64,000 nucleotides of DNA, taken from Actinomycetota bacterium. GTDB lineage: Bacteria > Actinomycetota > Actinomycetes > Actinomycetales > Microbacteriaceae. Each line of letters begins with the position of its first letter. Position 1 is the first letter of the stretch. The DNA lies in the NCBI GenBank assembly GCA_030838475.1, contig JAUZFP010000018.1, positions 1-64,000 on the forward strand. Reading direction: 5' to 3'. Below are positions 18,883 through 26,878 of this stretch, in pieces. The notes beneath the pieces are model-generated. The model searched no databases and had not been told where the DNA came from. It saw only the letters and a program-made list of their open reading frames with translations. A program made the translations under genes and the position numbers.

Positions 18883-21420
18883 TTAGGCATCCTTCGCCTG
18901 CGCCAGCAGCGCGCGCTCGACCCCGGCAAGGTTCTCGGTGACGAGACGACGCAGCGCGGGAATTTCCGGATTCGCGGCAAGCCACGCCTTCGTCGCGTCG
19001 GCGAGTTCCTGCGAGACGAGCGGGGTCGGGTACAGACCGAAGACGATGTACTCCGCGATTTTGTAGCTGCGGGTTTTCCAGATCGTCGTGATCGCGTCGA
19101 AGTATGGCGCGACCTGACCGGCGAGCGAGGACGGATCGTTGGTGTGCGTGTAGCCGACACCGATGCTGCGGACTATGACGTTGGACTGGTCGTCCTTGGT
19201 CACCAGCGAATCGAATGCCGCCTTCTTGGCGGCGGCCGTCGGGATGGTCGCCGTCGCACGCGCCGCGGACTGCTGGCCGTTGGCCGTGTTGTCGCCCAGA
19301 AGTGCTGCGTCGATCTCGGCCTGGCCCGCCGCGCCATTGAGCACGAGGCCCTCCAGCAGCTCCCAGTCGAGGTCCGCGTCGATTTCCAGACCCTTCAGGG
19401 GGCTCGTGCCTACGCGCAGTGCCTGAAGGGCGGCAACGTGTGCCGGCGTTGAGGCGATGGCGGCGAACACCTTCACGAACTGGAACTGCTCGTCGGATGC
19501 CGCCTCCGCCTCCTGTGCCAGCGCCCAGAGCGCGTCGCCGACCCTTGCGATCGTGGCGTCGCGTTTGGCCGGGGCGACGTAGAACCGCGCCGCGGTCTGC
19601 AGCTGTGAGAGCGTGACCCGGATGGTCGTCGATTCGGTTTCACTCGCGATGTTGTCGAGCACCAGATCGACGTAGTCGCTCGCCGGGGTCTCGCCGTCGC
19701 GCATCGCATCCCAGGCCGCGCCCCAGACCAGAGCCCGGGCGAGGGCGTCGTCGATATCCCTCAGGTGCTCAGTGGCGACCGCGAGCGACTGGTCGTCGAG
19801 GCGAATCTTCGCGTAGGCGAGGTCGTCGTCGTTGAGCAGCACGAGTGCCGGCTTCTTCTGGCCGACGAGTTCGGCGACCGTCGTGCGCTCGCCCGCGACA
19901 TCCAGCTCGACGCGGTGAACGCGAACGAGCTTGCCGTCCTTCAGGTCATAGAAGCCGACTGCGAGGCGGTGCGGGCGGATCGTCGAGTAGTCGGCCTCGG
20001 CGGTCTGCAGGATGTCGAAGCTCGTGATCACGCCATTCGCGTCCGTCTCGATGGACGGACGCAGCGTGTTGACTCCGGCAGTCTCCAGCCAGACCTTCGA
20101 CCATCCGGTGAGCTCACGGCCGGAGGTCGTCTCCAGTTCGGCGAGGAGGTCTTTGAGCTCGGTGTTGCCGTACTTGTGCTTTTTGAAGTACGCGGCCACT
20201 CCGGCGTAGAAGGCGTCGAGGCCGACCCAGGCGACGAGCTGTTTGATGACCGAGCCACCCTTGGCGTAGGTGATGTGGTCGAAGTTGACCTGGACATCCT
20301 CGAGGTCGTTGATGGTTGCCACGACGGGATGCGTGGACGGCAGCTGGTCCTGGCGGTACGCGGCGCTCTTCTCCATCATCGCGAAGGTCGTCCACGCCTC
20401 GGTCCACTCGGTGACCTCCGCGGACGCCATCGCAGACGCCCACTCGGCGAAGGACTCGTTGAGCCAGAGGTCATTCCACCACTTCATGGTGACGAGGTCG
20501 CCGAACCACATGTGGGCGAGCTCGTGCAGGATCGTGATGACCCGGCGTTCCTTCATCGCGTCGGAGACCTTGGACCGGAATACATACGCCTCGGTGAAGG
20601 TGATGGCTCCCGCGTTCTCCATGGCGCCGGCGTTGAACTCGGGGACGAAGAGCTGGTCGTACTTGTCGAACGGGTATGCGTAGTCGAACTTGTCCTCGTA
20701 GAACTCGAAGCCCTTGCGGGTGATGTCGAAGATGTATGAGGCGTCGACGAACTCCGTGAGTGACTTGCGCGAGTAGATCGCGAGCGGGATGGTGCGGCCG
20801 TCGCGGGACGTCAGGTCGCTCTCGACGACCTCGTACGGGCCAGCGATTAGGGCGGTCACATAGCTCGAGAGCACGGGCGTCGTGTCGAACGTCCAGGTCT
20901 TCGAATCGCCGTTGTTTACGGGCTCGGGGGTGAGCGAGTTGCTGATGACCTTCCACGCGGCTGGCGCGGTGACAGTGAACTGGAAGGTCGCCTTCAGGTC
21001 GGGCTGCTCGAACACGGCGAAGACGCGGCGGCTGTCCGGAACCTCGAACTGCGAGTAGAGGTACACCTCGTTGTCGACCGGGTCGACGAAGCGGTGCAGG
21101 CCCTCGCCGGTGTTCGTGTACGCGGCATCCGCCTCGACGACGAGCACGTTCTCGGCCTTCAGGTTGTCGAGCTGGATGCGGACGCCGTCGCTGACGACGG
21201 ACGGGTCGAGCAGGTCGCCGTTGAGAATCACGGAGTGAACGGAATCGGTAATGGCGTCGATGAATGTCGACGAACCTGAAGTGGCGGAGAACGTCACCGT
21301 CGTGGTCGATCCGAACGTCTTGTCGCCGGTCGTCAGGTCGAGAGCGACCTCATAACTGGCGACATCCACAATGGCCTTGCGACCCTGGGCTTCGACTCTG
21401 GTGAGGTTCTCTCCTGGCAC
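18883..21420 (-). CDS. pepN: Aminopeptidase N (M1 zinc metallopeptidase)
   Basis: An 845-residue cytosolic M1 aminopeptidase that removes N-terminal residues from peptides. It shows the substrate-binding GAMENAG motif (about residue 265-271) and the zinc site HELAH with the downstream Glu in LWLNESFAEWAS, giving HEXXH-x18-E. The C-terminal ERAP-like helical domain fills the rest. Length matches the actinobacterial PepN group. It starts at GTG 21420, preceded by GAAGGAG, and is likely monocistronic: an unknown conserved gene lies upstream on the same strand 62 bp away. Confidence 0.95.
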   Translation of the reverse strand: MPGENLTRVEAQGRKAIVDVASYEVALDLTTGDKTFGSTTTVTFSATSGSSTFIDAITDSVHSVILNGDLLDPSVVSDGVRIQLDNLKAENVLVVEADAAYTNTGEGLHRFVDPVDNEVYLYSQFEVPDSRRVFAVFEQPDLKATFQFTVTAPAAWKVISNSLTPEPVNNGDSKTWTFDTTPVLSSYVTALIAGPYEVVESDLTSRDGRTIPLAIYSRKSLTEFVDASYIFDITRKGFEFYEDKFDYAYPFDKYDQLFVPEFNAGAMENAGAITFTEAYVFRSKVSDAMKERRVITILHELAHMWFGDLVTMKWWNDLWLNESFAEWASAMASAEVTEWTEAWTTFAMMEKSAAYRQDQLPSTHPVVATINDLEDVQVNFDHITYAKGGSVIKQLVAWVGLDAFYAGVAAYFKKHKYGNTELKDLLAELETTSGRELTGWSKVWLETAGVNTLRPSIETDANGVITSFDILQTAEADYSTIRPHRLAVGFYDLKDGKLVRVHRVELDVAGERTTVAELVGQKKPALVLLNDDDLAYAKIRLDDQSLAVATEHLRDIDDALARALVWGAAWDAMRDGETPASDYVDLVLDNIASETESTTIRVTLSQLQTAARFYVAPAKRDATIARVGDALWALAQEAEAASDEQFQFVKVFAAIASTPAHVAALQALRVGTSPLKGLEIDADLDWELLEGLVLNGAAGQAEIDAALLGDNTANGQQSAARATATIPTAAAKKAAFDSLVTKDDQSNVIVRSIGVGYTHTNDPSSLAGQVAPYFDAITTIWKTRSYKIAEYIVFGLYPTPLVSQELADATKAWLAANPEIPALRRLVTENLAGVERALLAQAKDA

Positions 21421-21482
21421 GGTGTTACTCCTTCTCGATACGGATTGTGTCCGTCGAGAAGTCTATCTAGGGCAGCCAGCGC

Positions 21483-22145
21483 CTAGACGAGGGCGGGGAC
21501 GCGCTCCTCGATCGACACCGGATGCACGATTTCGACGCACTCGTCAATGGCCGACTCGAGCAGCCTGGCCAACCGCTCGTCGGCGTCGAGCACACACGCG
21601 TCGGCGATGCCGATCGCCGCGGTTCGCAGCAGCGCCTCGTCGTTGACGACGAGTATTTGGGCGCCGCGGGGCGACACCTGGTCGATGAAGTCCTTGGCCC
21701 ACGCCTCGGTGCCGGGCGCCATGAGGAATGCCGCGCGGATGCGCATCCGCGCCCGCTCCACCTCCGGACCCTCCCACTGCTCGAGTAGCTGCTCGCAACG
21801 AATGAGTCCGGTCGCGAGAGCGCCCTGGCGCATGCTGCTGGCAATCGGCAGCGCGCTTGAGGCACCAAGTACCGAGAGCAGGACCGGGATGCGGGGATCG
21901 TCACCGGTGAGACCGACGACCGACGGGATCAGCTGGCTGAGGCCCCCGCGGGCGTCGTCGGAGGTGAGGTCATTGACGAGCCGGGCGAGCGAGGCAAGTG
22001 ACGGATGCGTGCACGCCGGGCGGTCGCTCCAGCGCTCACCCGCGAGGTACGACGCGTACTCCATGAAGCAGGCACCGCGCTTCGCATTCCTATGGCGTCC
22101 CGCGGAGAGAACGGGCAGAAAGCCTTCGATGGATGATGCGGTCAT
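21483..22145 (-). CDS. Conserved hypothetical protein of actinobacteria
   Basis: A 220-residue protein without an assigned function. It holds a well-conserved actinobacterial block around FMEYASYLAGERWSDRPACT, then HPSLASLARLVNDLTSDDAR and LIPSVVGLTGDDPR (about residues 28-85), followed by a helical Ala/Leu-rich C-terminal half. No membrane segment or signal peptide is evident. The start is ATG 22145 with a strong ribosome-binding site (AGGAGG at 22151-22156); an upstream in-frame extension would read through the promoter region. It lies just upstream of pepN on the same strand, which could make a two-gene unit. Confidence 0.8.
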   Translation of the reverse strand: MTASSIEGFLPVLSAGRHRNAKRGACFMEYASYLAGERWSDRPACTHPSLASLARLVNDLTSDDARGGLSQLIPSVVGLTGDDPRIPVLLSVLGASSALPIASSMRQGALATGLIRCEQLLEQWEGPEVERARMRIRAAFLMAPGTEAWAKDFIDQVSPRGAQILVVNDEALLRTAAIGIADACVLDADERLARLLESAIDECVEIVHPVSIEERVPALV

Positions 22146-22230
22146 GTATGCCTCCTGATTACAGAGAACGGTGGCTCCAAGTCTCCTCCTGCGCCTGCGG
22201 TCTGTCGAGAAGACGGTCCGGCGCAATTCT

Positions 22231-22284
22231 GCCCGTTTGGGACAAATTCGCCTGCGCGCGCGGGCATTTTTGTCCCAAACGGGC
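22231..22284. repeat. Perfect 16-bp inverted repeat in divergent promoter region
   Basis: GCCCGTTTGGGACAAA (22231-22246) and its exact reverse complement (22269-22284) flank 22 nt. Each arm contains a smaller dyad TTTG-N3-CAAA, whose centres are 33 bp apart (about three helix turns). It lies between the divergent hypothetical gene and the 22330 gene, so a double operator is the simplest reading. Confidence 0.7.
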
Positions 22285-22329
22285 GCATTTGCCCGGGTGA
22301 CCGACACCACCCGCTGCTAACTTGTCGCT

Positions 22330-22923
22330 ATGACCGACCTCACGACCGAACAGCAGCTCTTTCTGGCCTCCGACGCCGCTCTGCGCGAGGTGATCGACCA
22401 GTTCACGCCGGCGATCCTGGCGCTGGCGGTTCCCGCCGAGTGGAGCACCAACAAGACCACGACGATGGTCGGCCTCGTCGCCAACCACGCCAAGGATGAG
22501 GCGTGGGTGCCCGACGTGATCGCCGGCAAGACCATGGATGAGGTCGGCGACAACTGGAAGGGTGAGCTGCTCGGCACCGATCCGGTCGGAAGCTACGACA
22601 AACTCAACGACCTCGCGACGGCCGCCGTGTCGAAGCCCATCGCGGAGGGCCAGATCGCCCACCTGAGCTACGGCGACTTCCCGGTCGGCACCTTCCTCGA
22701 GCACACCAGCTACTACCGCGGATTCCAGGCGCCTTTGATCGCCCAGGTCGCGAAGATCCCGTTCCACATGACGGATGACCTCATCGACATGCTGTGGTCG
22801 TCGGTCGAACCGCAGATCGAGGACCTCCGCAAGATCCACGTCTTCGGTCCGCCGATCGAGGTCCCCGATGGCTCGGACCGCCAGGCACTCCTCCTCGGAA
22901 TGACAGGCTTCTGGCGCCCCTAG
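22330..22923 (+). CDS. TIGR03086/DinB-like family protein
   Basis: A 197-residue protein resembling the mycothiol-dependent maleylpyruvate isomerase/DinB-fold group (TIGR03086-like): helical bundle, N-terminal ALREVIDQFTP, then WSTNKTTTMVGLVANHAKDEAWVP with the His in the position of the first metal ligand, and a central FLEHTSYYRGF where the HxxxYRG portion resembles a second ligand. The exact reaction is unknown. A -10-like box TAACTT ends 6 nt before the ATG, suggesting a leaderless transcript. It reads away from the inverted repeat at 22231-22284. Confidence 0.6.
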   Translation: MTDLTTEQQLFLASDAALREVIDQFTPAILALAVPAEWSTNKTTTMVGLVANHAKDEAWVPDVIAGKTMDEVGDNWKGELLGTDPVGSYDKLNDLATAAVSKPIAEGQIAHLSYGDFPVGTFLEHTSYYRGFQAPLIAQVAKIPFHMTDDLIDMLWSSVEPQIEDLRKIHVFGPPIEVPDGSDRQALLLGMTGFWRP

Positions 22924-22954
22924 ACCAACGCGCAACACTGTCGCACCCGACTTC

Positions 22955-22960
22955 TAAACT
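22955..22960 (+). promoter_or_regulatory. -10 box (TAAACT) of a leaderless rpiB promoter
   Basis: TAAACT ends exactly 6 nt before the rpiB ATG and no ribosome-binding site is present, so transcription should start at or next to the A of the start codon. Confidence 0.7.
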
Positions 22961-22966
22961 GGGTGC

Positions 22967-23452
22967 ATGCGCATCCACATCGGAACGGATCATGCCGGTC
23001 TCGAGTTCAGCAAAGACCTGCAGAAGCACCTGACCGATGCCGGGCACGAGGTCGTCGACCACGGGCCGAAGACGTTCGATCCGGATGACGACTATCCCAG
23101 CTTCTGCATCAATACCGCGCGCGCCGTCGTTCGCGACCAGGCGGCGGGAGTCGAGACGCTCGGCATTGTCTTCGGCGGCTCCGGCAACGGCGAGCAGATC
23201 GCGGCCAACAAGGTTCTCGGCGCACGCGCGGCTCTCGTCTGGAGCGTCCCGACCGCCGAGCTGGCACGCCAGCACAACGACGCCAACCTCATCGCGATCG
23301 GCGCGCGGCAGCACACGGTGGATGAGGCGATCCTCTACATCGACACGTTCATCACGACCCCGTTCAGCTTCGAGGAGCGGCACGAACGCCGCATCGCGCA
23401 GCTCGCCGAATACGAGAAGACCGGTTTGATCGCCGGTCGCGAGATCGACTAG
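22967..23452 (+). CDS. rpiB: Ribose-5-phosphate isomerase B
   Basis: A 161-residue RpiB/LacAB-family enzyme interconverting ribose 5-phosphate and ribulose 5-phosphate in the pentose phosphate pathway. N-terminal IGTDHAGLEF holds the Asp/His phosphate and substrate site, GGSGNGEQIAANK forms the anion loop (the Cys of enterobacterial RpiB is replaced, as in other actinobacteria), and ARQHNDANLIAIGARQ contains the catalytic His region. The nei-like gene follows after 7 bp. Expression is probably leaderless (see the -10 box). Confidence 0.95.
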   Translation: MRIHIGTDHAGLEFSKDLQKHLTDAGHEVVDHGPKTFDPDDDYPSFCINTARAVVRDQAAGVETLGIVFGGSGNGEQIAANKVLGARAALVWSVPTAELARQHNDANLIAIGARQHTVDEAILYIDTFITTPFSFEERHERRIAQLAEYEKTGLIAGREID

Positions 23453-23459
23453 GGCGAGC

Positions 23460-24395
23460 ATGCCAGAGGGTCACTCCGTCCATCGCATCGCGCGCCAGTT
23501 TGCGCTGCACTTCGTCGGTAAGCGGATAACCGCATCGTCGCCACAGGTGCGTTTCGCGGCTGGCGCCGCCGAGCTGAATGGCCACGTCATGACCGACGCG
23601 AAAGCCGTCGGCAAGCAGATGTTCCTCGAGTTCGACAACGGACTCTGGCTTCGCGTGCACCTCGGCATGTACGGTGCGTGGGACTTCGCCGGCGATTTCA
23701 CCGCAGATGCCGTCGGCGCGGCGCCCACAGATTCCCGCGGCGAGGACTCGATCACGAGCATGGGCGCGCCACGCGTCGCGAGACTCAGGATGTCCGAACA
23801 GGAGACCGCCGCGCCCGGCGGTGATGTCTTCCCGCCCGAGCCCATCGGTGCCGTACGCGTGCGCCTGCTCACCGACAACACGGTCGCCGACCTCCGCGGG
23901 CCGACCGCGTGCGAAGTGCTGACACCCGACCAGGTTCAGGCGGCCATCGCGAAGCTCGGACCCGACCCGCTCATCGACTCACCGAAGGCCGGCGAGGAGC
24001 GATTCGTCGCCGCCGTTAAGAAGACGTCGACACCGATCGGGCTCCTGCTCATGGACCAGTCCGTAGTGAGCGGGATCGGCAACGTCTACCGCGCCGAGCT
24101 CCTGTTCCGTGCCCGCCTCGACCCGCACAGGCCGGGAAGGGATGTTCCCGAAGAGACGGTCCGAGCCCTCTGGAAGGACTGGACCAAGCTGCTGAAGATC
24201 GGCGTGCAGACCGGCCGGATGATGACCATGGATGGCCTGCGGGGCAAGAAATACGAGGCCGCGCTGGCCAACCGCGAAGACCGCCACTGGGTCTACCACC
24301 GCACCGGCGAACCGTGCCGTGTCTGCGGAACGCCCATCGTCATGGAACTCGTTGCGGGCCGCAAGCTGTACTACTGCCCCAAGGATCAGACCTAA
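23460..24395 (+). CDS. nei: Fpg/Nei-family DNA glycosylase (endonuclease VIII-like)
   Basis: A 311-residue bifunctional DNA glycosylase/AP lyase for oxidised bases. The catalytic Pro2-Glu3 start (MPEGHSVHR) is present, as are the conserved KAVGKQMFLEF lysine segment, the helix-two-turn-helix LMDQSVVSGIGNVYRAELLF, and a C-terminal zinc-finger region. The finger reads C-x2-C-x16-C-x2-D instead of ending in Cys, so the fourth zinc ligand is Asp or is lost. It may be co-transcribed with rpiB, 7 bp upstream. Confidence 0.9.
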   Translation: MPEGHSVHRIARQFALHFVGKRITASSPQVRFAAGAAELNGHVMTDAKAVGKQMFLEFDNGLWLRVHLGMYGAWDFAGDFTADAVGAAPTDSRGEDSITSMGAPRVARLRMSEQETAAPGGDVFPPEPIGAVRVRLLTDNTVADLRGPTACEVLTPDQVQAAIAKLGPDPLIDSPKAGEERFVAAVKKTSTPIGLLLMDQSVVSGIGNVYRAELLFRARLDPHRPGRDVPEETVRALWKDWTKLLKIGVQTGRMMTMDGLRGKKYEAALANREDRHWVYHRTGEPCRVCGTPIVMELVAGRKLYYCPKDQT

Positions 24396-24402
24396 CGCTC
24401 GA

Positions 24403-24408
24403 TAAACT
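24403..24408 (+). promoter_or_regulatory. -10 box (TAAACT) of a leaderless promoter
   Basis: TAAACT ends 5 nt before the ATG at 24414; no ribosome-binding site is seen. Confidence 0.6.
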
Positions 24409-24413
24409 CGACC

Positions 24414-25028
24414 ATGCGCTACACGCCCCACTACCTGCTCACCGACGAAACGCAAGTGAAGCGTCTCATCCGCGAGAATCCGTGGGCGACGATCGTGTCG
24501 AATACCGCGAAGGGTCTGGTCGCGTCGCACTATCCGGTCGTCCTCGAGGAAGATGAGCCGGGCATCAGCATCGTCAGCCATGTCGGTCGACCGGATGAGC
24601 GCGCGCACGAGTTGGGCGAACACGAGGTGCTTGTCATCATCGCGGGCGCACACGGCTACATCTCGCCGGGCTGGTACGAGAACGACGAGTTCGTTCCGAC
24701 CTGGAACCACGCCACCGCGCACCTCTACGGCACGCCGGAGATCCTGAGCGACGACGAGAACTTTCGCGTGCTCGGCAATCTCGTCGACTACTTCGAGAAG
24801 CGACTGCCCGACCCGGTCAGCCTCACCATCGACGAGGATGCTGCCCGCCACATTGCCACCGGCACCGTCGGCATCCGCATCCGGGTCACGCGTTTCGACG
24901 CCCGGCTGAAGCTCAGCCAGAACAAGTCCCCCGAGGTCATCGAGAAAATCATCGCCGCGCTCGAGGGCGAAGGACCGTATGCGTCCCAGCCGCTGGCCGA
25001 CGAGATGCGCCGCGCGCACGACAAATGA
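24414..25028 (+). CDS. PaiB-like FMN-binding negative transcriptional regulator family protein
   Basis: A 204-residue PaiB-family protein with a split-barrel flavin-binding fold. The family motifs GAHGYISPGWYE and VPTWNHATAHLYG are present at about residues 80-115, and RVTRFDARLKLSQNKSPE near the C-terminus is also typical. B. subtilis PaiB represses protease genes, but most relatives have no proven regulatory role and may be flavin- or heme-related. It has its own leaderless promoter and overlaps the following amidohydrolase gene by ATGA, so the two are translationally coupled. Confidence 0.85.
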   Translation: MRYTPHYLLTDETQVKRLIRENPWATIVSNTAKGLVASHYPVVLEEDEPGISIVSHVGRPDERAHELGEHEVLVIIAGAHGYISPGWYENDEFVPTWNHATAHLYGTPEILSDDENFRVLGNLVDYFEKRLPDPVSLTIDEDAARHIATGTVGIRIRVTRFDARLKLSQNKSPEVIEKIIAALEGEGPYASQPLADEMRRAHDK

Positions 25029-26467
25029 CGCAACGTTCACCCGCGACGGTCCTGCGCGGTGCGCGAATCGGTGACCGACTGTTCGATATCCGCATCGAGG
25101 GCGGCCTCATCACCGAAATCGGTGCGATCCCGGCGCACGACGAAGAGTCGGTGCAGCTGGATGGTCGCTGGCTGGTTCCCGGCCTGTGGGACAACCACGT
25201 GCACTTCACCCAGTGGGCGCTGCAGTCGCAGCGGCTGGACGTGTCCGCGGCGAGATCGGCGGCAGAGACCGCGAGGCTGATTGCGGCGGCGATCGGCCCG
25301 GACTCGCCCGCACCGTTCGTGGCGGTCGGCTTCCGCGACGGCCTCTGGCCGGACGCACCGAATCTCGAGGTCCTGGACGCGGCGTCCACCGATCCCATCG
25401 TGGTCGTGAGCGGTGACCTCCACGCCGTCTGGCTCAACTCCGCCGCTCTGCGGTTGTACAACGAAGTGGGAAACACCACCGGGCTGATCCGGGAGGATGC
25501 GGCGTTCCGGATCCTCGGTCTCATCGATTCGCTGCCCGACAATCAGCTCGACCGCTGGGTGGATGCCGCCGCTCGTGCGGCCGCGGCAAGGGGAGTGGTC
25601 GGCATCGTCGACTACGAGATGGACTGGAACCTCGAGAGCTGGTCGCGCCGGCAGGGCGCGGGCACGGACTCGTTGCGGGTCGAGTTCGGCGTGTACACGG
25701 AGCACCTTGACCGGGCGATCGAACAGGGCCTTCGCACGGGCGACCGGCTCGGCGAGCTGCTCACGATGGGCAACTTCAAGATCCTGATCGACGGCTCGCT
25801 CAACACGCGAACGGCATACTGCTGGGACGAGTACGCCGGCGCCGCCGGGGAGTTCGGCGTTCTGACCGTGTCCCCGGACCGGCTCGTCGAGCTCCTGCGC
25901 AAGGCATCCGGAGCGGGCATTGAGCCGGCCGTCCATGCCATCGGCGACCGCGCCAACACGATCGCTCTCGATGCCTTCGAGACCGTCGGATGCCGTGGAC
26001 GGATCGAACACGCACAGTTCCTCGGCACCGCCGACATCCCGCGCTTCGCCGCTCTCGGAGTTGCGGCGAGCATCCAGCCCGATCACGCCATGGATGACCG
26101 CGACGTCGCCGAGCACTACTGGGCCGGTCGCACCGACCGCGCCTTTCCGCTCCGGTCGCTCGTGGACGCGGGTGCCACCGTGCTTCTGGGATCGGATGCT
26201 CCTGTGTCGCCCCTCGACCCGTGGGTGATGCTCGCGGCAGCGGTCGGTCGCGCGCGCGACGGGCGCGCGCCGTGGCATCCCGAGCAGGCGATCGGCGCAA
26301 CGGAGGCGATCGCGGCATCCACACGCTCCACGATCGCCGTGGGGCAGCCCGCCGACCTCGTGGTGGTCGAGCGCGACCCCCTCACCTCCGCGACCGATGA
26401 TCTACGCAGCATGCCCATATTCGCCACCCTGCTGGGTGGTCGAACCACCTATGGTGATATGCCATGA
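25025..26467 (+). CDS. YtcJ-like amidohydrolase
   Basis: A 480-residue metal-dependent hydrolase of the amidohydrolase 3 (YtcJ) group. The first metal motif is in WDNHVHFTQW (about residues 56-65), later metal histidines are in AVHAIGD and RIEHAQF, and the C-terminal Asp is in LLGSDAPVSPLDPW. The segment ILIDGSLNTRTAYCWDEY is also characteristic. The substrate is unknown; relatives act on N-acyl or cyclic amides. ATG overlaps the PaiB-like stop, and its own stop overlaps the next gene, giving a three-gene coupled unit. Confidence 0.85.
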   Translation: MTQRSPATVLRGARIGDRLFDIRIEGGLITEIGAIPAHDEESVQLDGRWLVPGLWDNHVHFTQWALQSQRLDVSAARSAAETARLIAAAIGPDSPAPFVAVGFRDGLWPDAPNLEVLDAASTDPIVVVSGDLHAVWLNSAALRLYNEVGNTTGLIREDAAFRILGLIDSLPDNQLDRWVDAAARAAAARGVVGIVDYEMDWNLESWSRRQGAGTDSLRVEFGVYTEHLDRAIEQGLRTGDRLGELLTMGNFKILIDGSLNTRTAYCWDEYAGAAGEFGVLTVSPDRLVELLRKASGAGIEPAVHAIGDRANTIALDAFETVGCRGRIEHAQFLGTADIPRFAALGVAASIQPDHAMDDRDVAEHYWAGRTDRAFPLRSLVDAGATVLLGSDAPVSPLDPWVMLAAAVGRARDGRAPWHPEQAIGATEAIAASTRSTIAVGQPADLVVVERDPLTSATDDLRSMPIFATLLGGRTTYGDMP

Positions 26468-26784
26468 CACCCGACGCGCGATTCACTGAACTGCTGGATG
26501 ATCTCAAGATGCTCGGGGTCACCCAGAGCACATCGTTCGGTAAGCGCGGCATGACCGCGGACGGCAAGGTCATCGCCTGCTTCCTCGATGACTCGATGGC
26601 GTTCAAACTGGGCGCATCCACGCCGGAACACGTGGCGGCACTTGCTCTTTCCGGTGCCGAGCTCTGGGATCCGAGCGGCATGGGCCGGCCCTTCAAAGAC
26701 TGGGTCCGTGTGCCTCAGGCGCACGAGGACACGTGGAGTCGGTTCGCCGAGCAGGCACTGCACCACATCAGACAGCACCTGTAA
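26464..26784 (+). CDS. Small conserved protein, TfoX N-domain-like
   Basis: A 106-residue protein with the pattern FGKRGMTADGKVIACFLDDSMAFKLGA followed by ELWDPSGMGRPFKDWVRVP, split here for reading (key motifs DGKVIACF and MAFKL). The layout resembles the TfoX/Sxy N-terminal fold found in many small actinobacterial proteins of unknown function. No role in competence can be inferred. It overlaps the amidohydrolase stop (ATGA). It is probably the last gene of the paiB-amidohydrolase unit; a GC-rich stretch with short dyads follows. Confidence 0.6.
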   Translation: MTPDARFTELLDDLKMLGVTQSTSFGKRGMTADGKVIACFLDDSMAFKLGASTPEHVAALALSGAELWDPSGMGRPFKDWVRVPQAHEDTWSRFAEQALHHIRQHL

Positions 26785-26878
26785 CGGAAGTGCGTCATCT
26801 GAAACGGGGGCTAACCCCACCTTTGATTGGGGCGGGGGCGGGATGCCTCGTGCTCCCGCACCCCGACACACTGGGATC

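Noticed and set aside
26790-26850. Terminator or riboswitch before the sensor kinase gene (short G/C runs)
   Set aside because: Only 4-5-bp stems without a T-tract or conserved riboswitch core could be drawn.
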